From the NCBI RefSeq assembly GCF_000172635.2, contig NC_018632.1, forward strand, positions 124,001 through 188,000: DNA of 64,000 bases. Reading direction: 5' to 3'. Positions 27,229 through 36,674 of this stretch are shown one piece after another (the first letter of the stretch is position 1; every line of letters begins with the position of its first letter). Both the position numbers and the translations under genes were made by a program. The notes below the pieces were generated by a model. That model saw nothing but the letters and a program-made list of their open reading frames with translations, was not told where the DNA came from and searched no databases. The DNA is from Alteromonas macleodii ATCC 27126. GTDB lineage: Bacteria; Pseudomonadota; Gammaproteobacteria; Enterobacterales; Alteromonadaceae.

Positions 27229-27360
27229 GTTACTTCTACACTTTGGACAGTAGGCAATAAGTGGGGATGACTTCTTTTTTTGCAAGTCTACCATTTTATT
27301 ATACGCGAGTTGACGCTAGTGCTATCACTTTTTTCGTAAGACGTATATTAAGTGCAGTTA

Positions 27361-30207
27361 TTAAAGTGGCGTAAACTCTCGCAGCGGGGCAGGCTTTGCA
27401 ACGCTATAGCCTTGGGCAAAATCAACGCCCATTTTGCCAAGTTGTGCCATGGTGCCTTCATTTTCAACGAATTCCCCAACGGTTTGCATACCCATGGCTT
27501 TCGCTACATCATTGATTGACGCAACCATAGCCGTATCTACACTGTCGTTCAGCATATCCTTGATAAACATACCGTCAATCTTTACCTGATTAACCGGCAA
27601 GCTTTTAAGGTAACTGTACGAAGAGAAGCCGCTACCGAAGTCGTCTAGGGCAAACGAACACCCAAGGCGATTAAAAGTACGCATAAAGGCAAGGGTGTCC
27701 TCCATTTTTATAATCGCTACCGACTCGATCACCTCGAAACAAATCTTGTTGTAAGGAATATTAAAGGTTTCGAAAGCGTTTAAAATGAATAGCGTAAAAT
27801 CTCTGTCTGCTAACGAATGGCAGTTAAGGTTTATACTGCATCGCCTTAACTCAGCGAGATGTTCAGGGTTTTCAGACAGCCATTTGAACGTATTTGTGAC
27901 TACCCATTTGTCGACATTTACATTCATTTCAAAGCGCTCTGCCGTGGGTAAAAAATTAGCGGGCTCAACAATTTTTCCGTCTTTTTCCCTTAGGCGCAGT
28001 AGCACTTCATAATAGTGACCATCGCTGGCTTTGCTCAAAGGTCTTAATGACTGGTAATAAAGTTCAAAGCGCCCTTCTTCCAAGGCGTTGTTTATAGAAG
28101 AGACCCAGTCCAGCTCACGCTGATAGCGCTGCATGCTCTCATCATCTTTATTATATCTATGCACCTGATTTCTGCCTTGCTCTTTGGCAAAATAACAGGC
28201 GGCGTCAGCCATGCTTAAATACTGCCCTGAGCTAACGTTACTATCATCGCATACGACCATGCCAATACTTACGCCTAAGTTGAATATTCGGTTATCCCAC
28301 ATGAACCGATAGGCCTGTACTGCATTGAGAATTTTCACTGCATTGAGATAAACCGCATCAGCATCTAAATCTGAATAGATAACGCCAAACTCATCACCCC
28401 CGAGTCTTGCTAGCTGCGCGTTGGGTAGCAGCGTATTTTCAATCAGGCGGGCGACGTCTTTTATGAGTACATCTCCCGCTTTGTGACCGCAGGTGTCGTT
28501 AACAACTTTAAATCGGTCTAAATCTAAAAAGAGTAGGCACACAGGTAACGCGCTGTGGTTATGTACTTTTTCCTTAAAGACAGATTCAAATTGCCGTCTG
28601 TTGTATACGCCGGTTAGTGAGTCGTGAGTGGCCAAATACTGAAGGCTTAAATCGGATTGCTTTTTTTCCGTGATATCAATAATTGAGCCGTACAGGTAAG
28701 TTCCTTCATCGTTCTCGCGGATCTGGCAAGACAATGAAAACCAGAACTCTGTGCCGTCCCGACGTTTTCCCCGTATCTCTTTTCTGGTGACGTGGCCTTG
28801 CTGTGATATCTCACCTAACAATACATGTCTATCTTCTGGTGATGCGTAAAAGGCTTTTGTGCTTGCCCCCTCGCTAAGCATTTCTTCCTCATTCTCATAC
28901 CCAAACACCGTGCACATCGCAGGGTTAACTGAAATAAGCTTACCGTCCCAGGTTGATGTGTAGTGTCCTTCAGCGGAGTTTCGGAACAAGTCATAAAAGT
29001 GATTTAAGCTAGAAATTGTTTCAGCTTGAGAGGAGAGTTTATGTTGATTGAGTACCTGTTCTTTTGTGATGACCGCAAATCCAAAACACAGGAAACCCAA
29101 GGTTAAGAAAAACAGCATTCCCATCGCGACATCGACAGTATAAATAAGGTCGCTGAAAAGGTTTTGGGTCACCAAAGCGTAAAACGCAAAGAAAGATAGC
29201 CAGGCCAGAATATAAGTGGTGCTGACAACACTACTGCCTTTGTCTTTAAAGATAAGAGCAAGGGTAACGTGATACAAACCCATCGCCGCTGTGAGTATAA
29301 GCAGCGTGATTGTGACCATATAAGCATTTACGGTAAAACAGTAAATGGTAGCAGCAATAGGTAGGGCATAATTAAGCAGTCTTAAAACGAAAGGCACACG
29401 AGAGAACAGATGATGAGTCACTTTTCCGATACACAGTAGTAATACGCCGAAGCATACGGCGTAAAAATGCTCGCTAGCGTTAGTCAGGCTAGGCCAAAAC
29501 GCGAGGCCACCCTCTGTAATGAACAATAATGCAATAAGCACCAATGACGACATGGTTAGCCAGAAGCGGGTAGGGATACGCTGATATAAGTAGGAAAAAA
29601 GAAAATAGAAAGCAATGAGTGCCATCACACCCGACACAGCACCAAGCAAAGTCAGCATATTAGTGTCGTGTTGAGCAAGCAGGTCTCGCTCCCATAGTGA
29701 CATTGGAAAGTACTTTAGCCCCTCGTCTTTCACTGCGATTAGTAACCGAGCGTCTTGGTATGGTTGAAGGGTGAAAGCAAGCCTGATATTTGGAAGCGGT
29801 TGTCTTAACGAATAGTCACCTTTACCGGCTTGATAACGGTACGATTTTATAATTCGCTGGCTGCTGTCTAGAAGATAAATCTGCAAATCATCAACGTTTA
29901 GTCGGTCGATATTAAGCACTAAGGGAATGGCACTATAGCCAGAGTGGACAAGCTCTGTTGAATACCACACACGTTCTGTTGAAGAAGCCGTTGCTGTTGG
30001 TGTTTTTGTGAAGCTTCCCGTCAATACATCAAAATAGGTTGCGCTATTAGGTGCAATTGATACCCGTGCATAATGGTTGATGATTTCCCTTTCGAAAGAC
30101 TCATCGATAACAAGCCGCGGGCTGGCAAAGGCGTTTATGCTTAGAACCACCCAACTAATGAGCAAAGCTGCAACGTACTTTGTTAGCTGGGAGATTGGCA
30201 CTAGCAT
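27361..30207 (-). CDS. 7TM-PAS-GGDEF-EAL c-di-GMP signalling protein
   Basis: A 948-residue membrane protein. It has a signal peptide, a periplasmic domain (about residues 30-175) of the 7TMR-DISM extracellular type, seven membrane segments (about 180-385), a PAS domain (about 400-520, NPAMCTVFGYENEEEML), GGDEF (motif at about residue 602) and EAL (EVLLR at about 734). The GGDEF loop is intact but has no RxxD inhibition site. The EAL domain keeps the metal and catalytic residues: Glu of EVLLR, Asn of SINLN, Glu of FEVIES, DDFGSG, Lys of VKID and the EFVE glutamates. It may therefore make and degrade c-di-GMP, or act mainly as a phosphodiesterase. Upstream and downstream genes are not obviously co-transcribed. 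Confidence 0.92.
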   Translation of the reverse strand: MLVPISQLTKYVAALLISWVVLSINAFASPRLVIDESFEREIINHYARVSIAPNSATYFDVLTGSFTKTPTATASSTERVWYSTELVHSGYSAIPLVLNIDRLNVDDLQIYLLDSSQRIIKSYRYQAGKGDYSLRQPLPNIRLAFTLQPYQDARLLIAVKDEGLKYFPMSLWERDLLAQHDTNMLTLLGAVSGVMALIAFYFLFSYLYQRIPTRFWLTMSSLVLIALLFITEGGLAFWPSLTNASEHFYAVCFGVLLLCIGKVTHHLFSRVPFVLRLLNYALPIAATIYCFTVNAYMVTITLLILTAAMGLYHVTLALIFKDKGSSVVSTTYILAWLSFFAFYALVTQNLFSDLIYTVDVAMGMLFFLTLGFLCFGFAVITKEQVLNQHKLSSQAETISSLNHFYDLFRNSAEGHYTSTWDGKLISVNPAMCTVFGYENEEEMLSEGASTKAFYASPEDRHVLLGEISQQGHVTRKEIRGKRRDGTEFWFSLSCQIRENDEGTYLYGSIIDITEKKQSDLSLQYLATHDSLTGVYNRRQFESVFKEKVHNHSALPVCLLFLDLDRFKVVNDTCGHKAGDVLIKDVARLIENTLLPNAQLARLGGDEFGVIYSDLDADAVYLNAVKILNAVQAYRFMWDNRIFNLGVSIGMVVCDDSNVSSGQYLSMADAACYFAKEQGRNQVHRYNKDDESMQRYQRELDWVSSINNALEEGRFELYYQSLRPLSKASDGHYYEVLLRLREKDGKIVEPANFLPTAERFEMNVNVDKWVVTNTFKWLSENPEHLAELRRCSINLNCHSLADRDFTLFILNAFETFNIPYNKICFEVIESVAIIKMEDTLAFMRTFNRLGCSFALDDFGSGFSSYSYLKSLPVNQVKIDGMFIKDMLNDSVDTAMVASINDVAKAMGMQTVGEFVENEGTMAQLGKMGVDFAQGYSVAKPAPLREFTPL

Positions 30208-30295
30208 GATCCTTGAAGCGCTAATTATGTGTTTTCTATAGAATAATACTAGTCTGTCCTAAAAGCCAAACAGAAAGAAAAAGGCATGGTGATAC

Positions 30296-30613
30296 TTACG
30301 TGTTTTGAAGATACTGGTAGATCGCATTCGGTGATTGTTGAGTGCCTACCGGTTCCAGCCAAATCGCCTCGCAAAGCCATTCAATGCAAAGTATGCATTG
30401 AAAATTTGTATCGCTGGATTGGGTGGTAACAAGCGCCTGAAAGCGATCGGCTCCCCAATCTGCGTCGGATAGTGAAAAGTGAAAAATTTCACAAAACTGC
30501 TCTGCCCACTGCTGAGTTTTAAGAGGCGTTAAAGGTAATGCAACGCGGATTTCTACGCTTTGTTCGTTAACCACGGCGTGCTGTTGAATGTCTTCTTTGG
30601 TGAGATTTTGCAT
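30296..30613 (-). CDS. Small uncharacterised protein (DUF3630-like)
   Basis: About 105 residues from ATG 30613 (or 109 from ATG 30625). It is soluble, with no signal peptide. It has a VEIRVALPLTPLKTQQWAEQF strand-helix pair, then FHFSLSDADWGADRFQALV and a Cys/Trp-containing LCIEWLCEAIWLEP segment. Overall length and pattern recall the small DUF3630 proteins of Alteromonadales and Shewanella; I am not certain of the family name. It lies between the large c-di-GMP gene and a divergent GST gene. Function is unknown. Confidence 0.6.
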   Translation of the reverse strand: MQNLTKEDIQQHAVVNEQSVEIRVALPLTPLKTQQWAEQFCEIFHFSLSDADWGADRFQALVTTQSSDTNFQCILCIEWLCEAIWLEPVGTQQSPNAIYQYLQNT

Positions 30614-30718
30614 AGAACTTATCAATTCGCTGGTTATTGTAAACCTGCTTGCTTTATAAAGTGTATATAGTACAACACAAAAACAATAGCGTTAATCTAA
30701 GCGTATTAAGGACGGGGT

Positions 30719-31387
30719 ATGCTAACACTTCACCATTTAAATAACTCTCGCTCGCAGCGAATTTTGTGGCTTCTTGAAGAGCTGGGCGTAGATTACAAAA
30801 TAGAATTCTATCAACGAGACAGTAAAACAAACCTAGCGCCGGATTCATTGCGCGCTGTTCATCCGCTGGGACGCTCTCCGGTGCTTACTACGCCGCACGG
30901 TGCTATTGCCGAGTCTGGTGCTATTGTGGAATACCTTGTTCGCCACCACGCTACAGACGCATTTTCTGTACCTCAAGACCCAGAGGCACTTCAACAGTAT
31001 TGGTTTTGGCTGCATTTCGCTGAAGGTTCGCTAATGCCGCCACTAGTGGCAAACTTAGTGCTGGAGAAAGCGCGTCAAAAAGGTTCGAAGCCTTTCTTTA
31101 TTAAGCCAATTACTAACAAACTGATAGACGGTATTTTAAATGCCTATTATGGCCCTAATTTAGGGCAGAGCTTACGCTATGTGGAATCTTACTTAGCGAA
31201 AAATACTTGGTTTGCGGGTGACGCGCCTAGTGGCGCTGATGTTCAAATGATATTTCCGTTAGAGTCGTTGGTAGCCAGCGGGCGTGCGAAAGACTTTACT
31301 GCCATACAAGGTTACGTAAAACGGGTTCATGCTAGAGAAGCCTACAAAGCTGCGCTTGAGAAAGGGGGGGAATATGCTTACGCCTAG
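30719..31387 (+). CDS. Glutathione S-transferase
   Basis: A 222-residue GST. The N-terminal thioredoxin-like domain starts LTLHHLNNSRSQRILWLLEEL with a Ser-type catalytic position, then the cis-proline GRSPVL and the glutathione-contacting AIAESGAIVEYL. The C-terminal all-helical domain follows from about residue 85 and has the N-capping box near GADVQM. It probably conjugates or reduces electrophiles with glutathione. The substrate cannot be read. ATG 30719 is preceded by AAGGACGGGG. It is convergent with recQ. Confidence 0.9.
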   Translation: MLTLHHLNNSRSQRILWLLEELGVDYKIEFYQRDSKTNLAPDSLRAVHPLGRSPVLTTPHGAIAESGAIVEYLVRHHATDAFSVPQDPEALQQYWFWLHFAEGSLMPPLVANLVLEKARQKGSKPFFIKPITNKLIDGILNAYYGPNLGQSLRYVESYLAKNTWFAGDAPSGADVQMIFPLESLVASGRAKDFTAIQGYVKRVHAREAYKAALEKGGEYAYA

Positions 31388-31472
31388 TGTGTTTATCTCT
31401 ACTGCGTGCACTTTTACTTTCTGCAAACCCTGCGGCCAGCTGGAAAACAGAATCTAGTTGGCCTGCAAGCCC

Positions 31473-33314
31473 TCAGTGCTCTCGATTTATGTAATCATCA
31501 ATAAGCTGGATAAAAGCCTCACCATAGCGCTCGAGTTTGGTTTGGCCTACGCCGCTTACATCAAGTAAGGTGTTGCGCGTAGTGGGGAGTTTACACGCCA
31601 TATCCACTAAGGTGGCGTCACTAAATACCACATACGGCGGCACTTCATTTTCTTCGGCCAACACTTTGCGTAAGTGCTTAAGACGGGTGAACAACGTTCG
31701 GTCGTAGTTAGCAGGCGCTTGTTTTGCTTTTTTCTTGTCGGGCTTAAATTCAAGTCGCGGAACGGCAAGCTGAACCGCGACCTCGCCCTTGAGTACTGGT
31801 CGTGCGGCCTCGGTTAAACGCAACGCGGCATGAGCAGTAATATCAACGCGTATAAGGCCTTTATGAACAAGCTGGTTGATAATGTTGTGCCAGTAGCTAT
31901 CCGACTTATCTTTACCTATGCCGTATGTGGAAAGCTGGTAGTGGCCTGCTTCCTGAAGGCGCCTAAGCTGCTTGCCTCGCAAAACATCAATGACATACTG
32001 GCTAGAGGCTTGCTGTGAGAGCCGAAGTACACACGACAGTACTTTTTGTGCAATCACCAAACCGTCGATCATCTTAGGTGGGTCTAGGCAAATGTCGCAG
32101 TTGCCACAGGCGCTGTCGCTGAACTGCGAAAAGTAATTCAGGAGTACTTGTCTACGACAGGTTTGTGCTTCTGAAAAAGCTTCCATAGCTGCAAATTTTT
32201 GTAACTCTATTTGGTTACGCTCGGCTATTTCCCCTTGCTCTATCCACTGTTTTACGCGGGCTGCGTCTTTTTCGTCGAACAATAGTAAAGCTTCAGACTC
32301 CAAGCCGTCTCGCCCCGCTCGGCCGGTCTCCTGATAATAGCTTTCAACACTGCGCGGAACATCGTGGTGAACCACATAACGCACGTTCGATTTGTTGATA
32401 CCCATGCCAAAGGCAACGGTGGCCACCACAATATCAATTTTATCGTTAAGGAACTGGCGTTGTACCAGCTCTCGCTCGTCGTTGTCCATACCCGCGTGAT
32501 AGGCCGCGCAGCGAAAACCTTGTCTGAATAATTTAGCGTGCAGGTCGTCGACTTTAGCGCGACTGTTACAGTAAATAATGCCGCTACCTTCTTGCTGTTT
32601 TACGTAAGCAACAACTTGATCAAAGGCTTTGTACTTGCTCATTACGCGGTAGCGGATATTAGGTCTGTCGAAGCTGCCTTTATAAACCAGCGGGTTGTTA
32701 AGGTTTAGCTGCGTCAGTATGTCTGCTTGGGTCGCTGAATCTGCAGTCGCTGTGAGTCCAATAACAGGAATAGAGGGGAAGCGAGATTTTATTTGCCCCA
32801 GAGCGCGATAATCCTGCCTGAAATCGTGCCCCCAATGGGAAACGCAGTGCGCTTCATCAATGGCAAATAAGGCAATGTCGGCGTGCGCAAGCGACTGCTG
32901 AAAATAGTACTGCATTAAACGCTCAGGCGACACGTAGAGCAAGTCGAGCTTTCCTGCTTGAAGTGCGTCATTTATGCGTGCTTGTTCGTCTGCTTCTAGC
33001 GTTGAATTGAGATAGGCAGCTTTTACGCCCAGCGCTTTAAGCTGTTCTACTTGGTCCTGCATAAGCGATATAAGCGGTGACACAACAATAGCGGTGCCCT
33101 GGCGCACTAACGCAGGAATTTGATAGCACAGCGACTTGCCACCACCTGTTGGAAGCAAAACAAGTGCGTCTTTACCTTCACATACTTGGTGAATGACTTC
33201 GCCTTGACCGTCGCGAAAAGCATCGTAACCAAATACATCTTTTAAGACGGTTTCTGGTGTTTTTACACGTTGCGTTTCTGGCGCTAATTCTGATGGAGCT
33301 ATTGCAGTTGTCAT
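31473..33314 (-). CDS. recQ: ATP-dependent DNA helicase RecQ
   Basis: A 613-residue 3'-5' helicase acting in RecF-pathway recombination and replication-fork processing. The motifs in order are Walker A LLPTGGGKSLCYQIPA (about residue 55), DEAH in AIDEAHCVSHWGHDFRQDY (about 153-170), the helicase motif VI region QETGRAGRDG (about 330), the zinc-binding cysteines CRRQVLLNYF and CGNCDIC (about 388-415), the winged-helix RQC domain, and an HRDC domain (about 540-605: LFTRLKHLRKVLAEE). All canonical parts are present. It is divergent from the yigI-like thioesterase gene, as part of a conserved neighbourhood with rarD and uvrD. Confidence 0.97.
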   Translation of the reverse strand: MTTAIAPSELAPETQRVKTPETVLKDVFGYDAFRDGQGEVIHQVCEGKDALVLLPTGGGKSLCYQIPALVRQGTAIVVSPLISLMQDQVEQLKALGVKAAYLNSTLEADEQARINDALQAGKLDLLYVSPERLMQYYFQQSLAHADIALFAIDEAHCVSHWGHDFRQDYRALGQIKSRFPSIPVIGLTATADSATQADILTQLNLNNPLVYKGSFDRPNIRYRVMSKYKAFDQVVAYVKQQEGSGIIYCNSRAKVDDLHAKLFRQGFRCAAYHAGMDNDERELVQRQFLNDKIDIVVATVAFGMGINKSNVRYVVHHDVPRSVESYYQETGRAGRDGLESEALLLFDEKDAARVKQWIEQGEIAERNQIELQKFAAMEAFSEAQTCRRQVLLNYFSQFSDSACGNCDICLDPPKMIDGLVIAQKVLSCVLRLSQQASSQYVIDVLRGKQLRRLQEAGHYQLSTYGIGKDKSDSYWHNIINQLVHKGLIRVDITAHAALRLTEAARPVLKGEVAVQLAVPRLEFKPDKKKAKQAPANYDRTLFTRLKHLRKVLAEENEVPPYVVFSDATLVDMACKLPTTRNTLLDVSGVGQTKLERYGEAFIQLIDDYINREH

Positions 33315-33527
33315 GGCGCTGGATTTTACGCGTTTTTGGCGACGTCTTCACGGGGCAATTTAAAAAACTAGACTAAAATTCAGCGATAGTCCTGATCAGA
33401 GGGGCAGCAGCTCTTATAATTTATTTTGATTCAACATCATTGGTTGGATGAATTTCCGTCAAACTTACGTTCGGTAGTAATGTTGCTTATAAGCACATTA
33501 CAAATATCAATTCATCAAGGAAAGCGA

Positions 33528-34040
33528 GTGGATAAGAAAACGACTAATAAAGACGAAGCTAAGGGCAGCGAAACACTAAACCATGAACTAATGATTAAAC
33601 ATGTAATTGCGCTTTTTCGTGATACTATGCCGTTTAACCAGTTGCTGGGCTTGGAATTTGTTACTGAAGGAGAGGGGCTGGATACACAGATCTCCCTGCA
33701 CCTTGATTGGCAACCAGCGCTGACCGGCAATCCAATGCAAAAAATCCTACACGGCGGTGTAACAGCGACTATGCTAGACACCATCGGTGGTTTAGTTTCA
33801 ATTGTAGAAACCATCAAACAAACCGCACGTGAACACCTTGCGGACCTTCAAGTTAGATTGCCCACCATGGGCACAGTCGATATGCGCGTTGACTACTTAA
33901 GGCCGGGAAGAGGCGAGCGCTTTGTTGCGACAGCCACGATTATACGCAAGGGCAGTAAATTAGTGGTTTGTAGAATGGAATTGCACAATGAAAAAGGCGA
34001 TCATATAGCCTTTGGCACGGGTACGTATATGCTGGGATAG
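33528..34040 (+). CDS. yigI: YigI-family hotdog thioesterase
   Basis: A 170-residue hotdog-fold acyl-CoA thioesterase. GTG 33528 is chosen because AAGGAAAGCGA lies just upstream; the longer frame from 33426 has no ribosome site. The core has ILHGGVTATMLDTIGG (hotdog helix), then DMRVDYLRPGRGERFVATATIIRKGSKLVVC strands. E. coli YigI is a related protein reported to cleave medium/long-chain acyl-CoA. The location between recQ and rarD matches the E. coli order recQ-pldA-yigI-rarD, supporting the name. Confidence 0.85.
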   Translation: MDKKTTNKDEAKGSETLNHELMIKHVIALFRDTMPFNQLLGLEFVTEGEGLDTQISLHLDWQPALTGNPMQKILHGGVTATMLDTIGGLVSIVETIKQTAREHLADLQVRLPTMGTVDMRVDYLRPGRGERFVATATIIRKGSKLVVCRMELHNEKGDHIAFGTGTYMLG

Positions 34041-34126
34041 CAGTGTCTTAATAGGTTTGCATCATCCCACAATGCCTGTTGTGACGTTGTGTAAAGGAAG
34101 TGAGCGGTATTAACGGGAGGTGTAGC

Positions 34127-35464
34127 ATGGCAGAGCCATTACCAGATTTAATTGAAGAGATTGTTACCGAAAGTATGGGTGACGATCCGGCGACCTTGTT
34201 AGCCACCCTTGCGGGGCAAGACGAGGTATACATCGCATCACTGTTAGAATCGTTGCCCGTAGAAAAACGTTTGGCGGTATGGGAAGGCATTCCTCGCGAC
34301 CGTAAGCTCGACGTATTGGTTGAGATGCGTAGCGACCCCCGTGAAATTCTTATCGACAATACGCCGCACGACGAATGGGCGTCTATTTTTGCTGATATTG
34401 ACGCAGAAGATTTACTGGAACTACTCGATTCATTGCCAAAACGCCTTGTCGATATGGCCTATGAATCACTTGATTCTAAAGAGCGTAAGTACTTCAGAGA
34501 AGCGACACAATTCCCAGATAACCAAATAGGGCACTGGGTTAACCACGAGCAGTTAGTGTTACCTTCGAACGCGAAAGTGCGCGAAGGGCTACGCTTATTA
34601 AGACGTGACATACCTCAGCATTGTGACAGCATTTTTTTGGTGAACCGCTCAGGTCAATTTTCCGCGCTGGTTAAAATTAGCCACCTCTTCAATGCGCAAG
34701 ATCACGTGTCGCTATTCGACTTGTCGGAAGAAAGTGTGACGACCATTCAAGGGGCTGACGACACTATGAATGCGTCGCTACTTGTTCAACGTTCTGGGCT
34801 TGCGTCGCTGCCGGTAGTTGACGAAAACAACAAGCTTCTCGGCCGATTAGATGTGACCTCTGCAAGTGAGTTGGTTAACGAGTTTTACGAACGCCAAGTG
34901 ATGGCCTCGGCCGGTATGGATGAGGACGAAGATTTATTCTCGCCTGTGGCGAAAAGTGCGAAAAATCGTGCCCTTTGGCTTGGCATTAACTTGCTTACCG
35001 CATTTTTAGCTTCGTGGTTTATTGGATTGTTCGAAGGCACCCTTCAACAAGTGGTTGCCCTTGCGGTACTGATGCCGGTAGTGGCAAGTATGGGAGGCAT
35101 TGCAGGTAGTCAAACGCTAACCCTGATTGTACGCGGCTTGGCGTTGGGGCAGGTCACGCCTGCCAACTTACGGGCGCTGATGGTGAAAGAGCTTAAAGTA
35201 GGCGGCGTAAATGGCGTGATTTGGGCCTTGGTAATTGGCGTTGTTGCTTATTTCTGGTTTACCGATGCCATGTTAGGGGTGGTTATCTGTTTGGCCATAC
35301 TGTTCAACATTGTAGCCGCCGCACTTGCAGGCGTGTTTGTACCTGTAATATTGGACAAGCTGAAAATAGACCCTGCACTGTCGGGGTCGGTCATTTTGAC
35401 TACCGTAACCGACATTGTAGGCTTTGTAGCATTCTTAGGTTTGGGCACACTGTTTCTGCTGTAG
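34127..35464 (+). CDS. mgtE: Magnesium transporter MgtE
   Basis: A 445-residue Mg2+ channel/transporter. The order is the N-terminal superhelical Mg-sensing domain (about residues 10-120), a CBS pair (about 125-250, including ASLPVVDENNKLLGRLDV), a plug helix, and five membrane segments (about 275-445) with the conserved pore motif PVVASMGGIAGSQTLTLIVRGLALG. Cytoplasmic Mg2+ binding to the N/CBS domains is known to close the pore. ATG 34127 is chosen for the strong GGGAGG six bases upstream. It sits where E. coli has corA in this neighbourhood. A terminator follows. Confidence 0.95.
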   Translation: MAEPLPDLIEEIVTESMGDDPATLLATLAGQDEVYIASLLESLPVEKRLAVWEGIPRDRKLDVLVEMRSDPREILIDNTPHDEWASIFADIDAEDLLELLDSLPKRLVDMAYESLDSKERKYFREATQFPDNQIGHWVNHEQLVLPSNAKVREGLRLLRRDIPQHCDSIFLVNRSGQFSALVKISHLFNAQDHVSLFDLSEESVTTIQGADDTMNASLLVQRSGLASLPVVDENNKLLGRLDVTSASELVNEFYERQVMASAGMDEDEDLFSPVAKSAKNRALWLGINLLTAFLASWFIGLFEGTLQQVVALAVLMPVVASMGGIAGSQTLTLIVRGLALGQVTPANLRALMVKELKVGGVNGVIWALVIGVVAYFWFTDAMLGVVICLAILFNIVAAALAGVFVPVILDKLKIDPALSGSVILTTVTDIVGFVAFLGLGTLFLL

Positions 35465-35517
35465 CACCATTCCCGCGATAAATCTTGTCCTGTTTTTTCA
35501 TGATGAACGGATCTTAG

Positions 35518-35552
35518 GCCCCATTGAATGAGCACATTTAGTGGGGCTTTTT
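35518..35552 (+). terminator. Rho-independent terminator after mgtE
   Basis: GCCCCA (35518-35523) pairs with TGGGGC (35542-35547), followed by TTTTT. It lies 54 bases beyond the mgtE stop and separates it from rarD. Confidence 0.75.
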
Positions 35553-35693
35553 CATTTTTTGTTAATTACGTTTCATTAATTATGCCGCTTGTTACACGTC
35601 CTTTGCCGCATTGGAAAGCGTTAAGGGTTGTGTATTCAACTAACCTGATAAACAATACGCGCCTTCTTCCCCCGAATTTCGTTGGAGTCAGTC

Positions 35694-36608
35694 TTGTCTA
35701 AGCAAGCCAGTGCCGCTCAAGTCGGCGTTATTTGTGCAATTGCCGCATATAGTATGTGGGGTGTTGCACCTGTTTATTTCAAACAGTTGATGGTATTGCC
35801 GGCTGCTGAAATCCTGATGCACAGGGTAATTTGGTCTGTGGTGCTGTTGGTTGGGCTTATTGCCGCGCTAAAGCAGTGGCCCAAAGTGGGCGCCGCCTTT
35901 CGCAATAAGCGCGTTATGCAGATTTTATTCGTTGCAGGGTTGTTACTCGGGGCGAATTGGCTCTTGTTTATTTGGGCAATTAATAACGACCATATTCTTG
36001 ATGCAAGCCTTGGCTATTACATCAACCCTCTTATCAACGTATTTTTAGGGCGACTTTTCTTAGGTGAAAGGTTGCGTAACTTACAGCGTGTAGCCGTTGG
36101 GCTTGCCGTTATTGGCGTGGCTATTCTTATTTTCTCTTATGGCCACGTGCCGTGGATTGCCCTGGTGCTTGCGGGAAGTTTTAGTGTGTATGGCTTATTG
36201 CGCAAGCAAGTGGCTGTAGACTCGCTACCGGGCCTATTCATTGAAACTTTAATGCTCTCGCCATTCGCTATTATTTACTGGGTCTTCTTTGGCTCTGAGT
36301 ACAGTAACTTATTTAATAACGACGCCACGCTAAATACCCTTATTTTAGCGGCTGGCATTGTAACTACCGCGCCACTACTTTGTTTTACCGCTGCAGCAAG
36401 GCGCATTATGTATTCAACGCTGGGCTTTTTTCAGTACATTGGCCCAACGCTTATGTTCATTCTGGCGGTTTACCTGTACGGCGAACCGCTTGAAGAGTCG
36501 CGCTTGGTGACCTTCGGCTTTGTGTGGTTTGCGCTTATCTTGTTTAGTGCAGATTCGCTAGTTAATTACCGCAGTCAGCGTAAAGCGCGAAAGCTAGCGG
36601 TGGAGTAG
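35694..36608 (+). CDS. rarD: RarD protein, EamA/DMT-family transporter
   Basis: A 304-residue inner-membrane protein with ten predicted segments and two EamA repeats, typical of RarD. It begins ASAAQVGVICAIAAYSMWGVAPVYFKQL and has the RarD hallmark LLGANWLLFIWAINNDHILDASLGYYINPL. TTG 35694 is chosen because GGAG lies six bases upstream; the upstream TTG at 35682 has none. The transported substrate is not firmly established (chloramphenicol sensitivity in Pseudomonas and amino-acid-like exporter functions are discussed). Conserved gene neighbourhood with yigI, uvrD and recQ. Confidence 0.92.
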   Translation: MSKQASAAQVGVICAIAAYSMWGVAPVYFKQLMVLPAAEILMHRVIWSVVLLVGLIAALKQWPKVGAAFRNKRVMQILFVAGLLLGANWLLFIWAINNDHILDASLGYYINPLINVFLGRLFLGERLRNLQRVAVGLAVIGVAILIFSYGHVPWIALVLAGSFSVYGLLRKQVAVDSLPGLFIETLMLSPFAIIYWVFFGSEYSNLFNNDATLNTLILAAGIVTTAPLLCFTAAARRIMYSTLGFFQYIGPTLMFILAVYLYGEPLEESRLVTFGFVWFALILFSADSLVNYRSQRKARKLAVE

Positions 36609-36674
36609 GGGCTTTTGCGCACAAGTCTTTAATTAAACGTCGGACAGCTAAGCGGCAGTTGATTGAGTGAAAAG

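Noticed and set aside
27229..27294. 22-residue N-terminal extension of RibA with a CPKC motif
   Set aside because: Not found in RibA proteins; the internal ATG 27228 gives the normal N-terminus, so the extension is probably untranslated.
30654..30848. 64-codon minus-strand frame across the GST promoter
   Set aside because: Overlaps the real start of the GST gene and has no ribosome site.
33426..33527. 34-residue N-terminal extension of the YigI-like protein
   Set aside because: Starts at TTG with no ribosome site; a strong AAGGA precedes GTG 33528.
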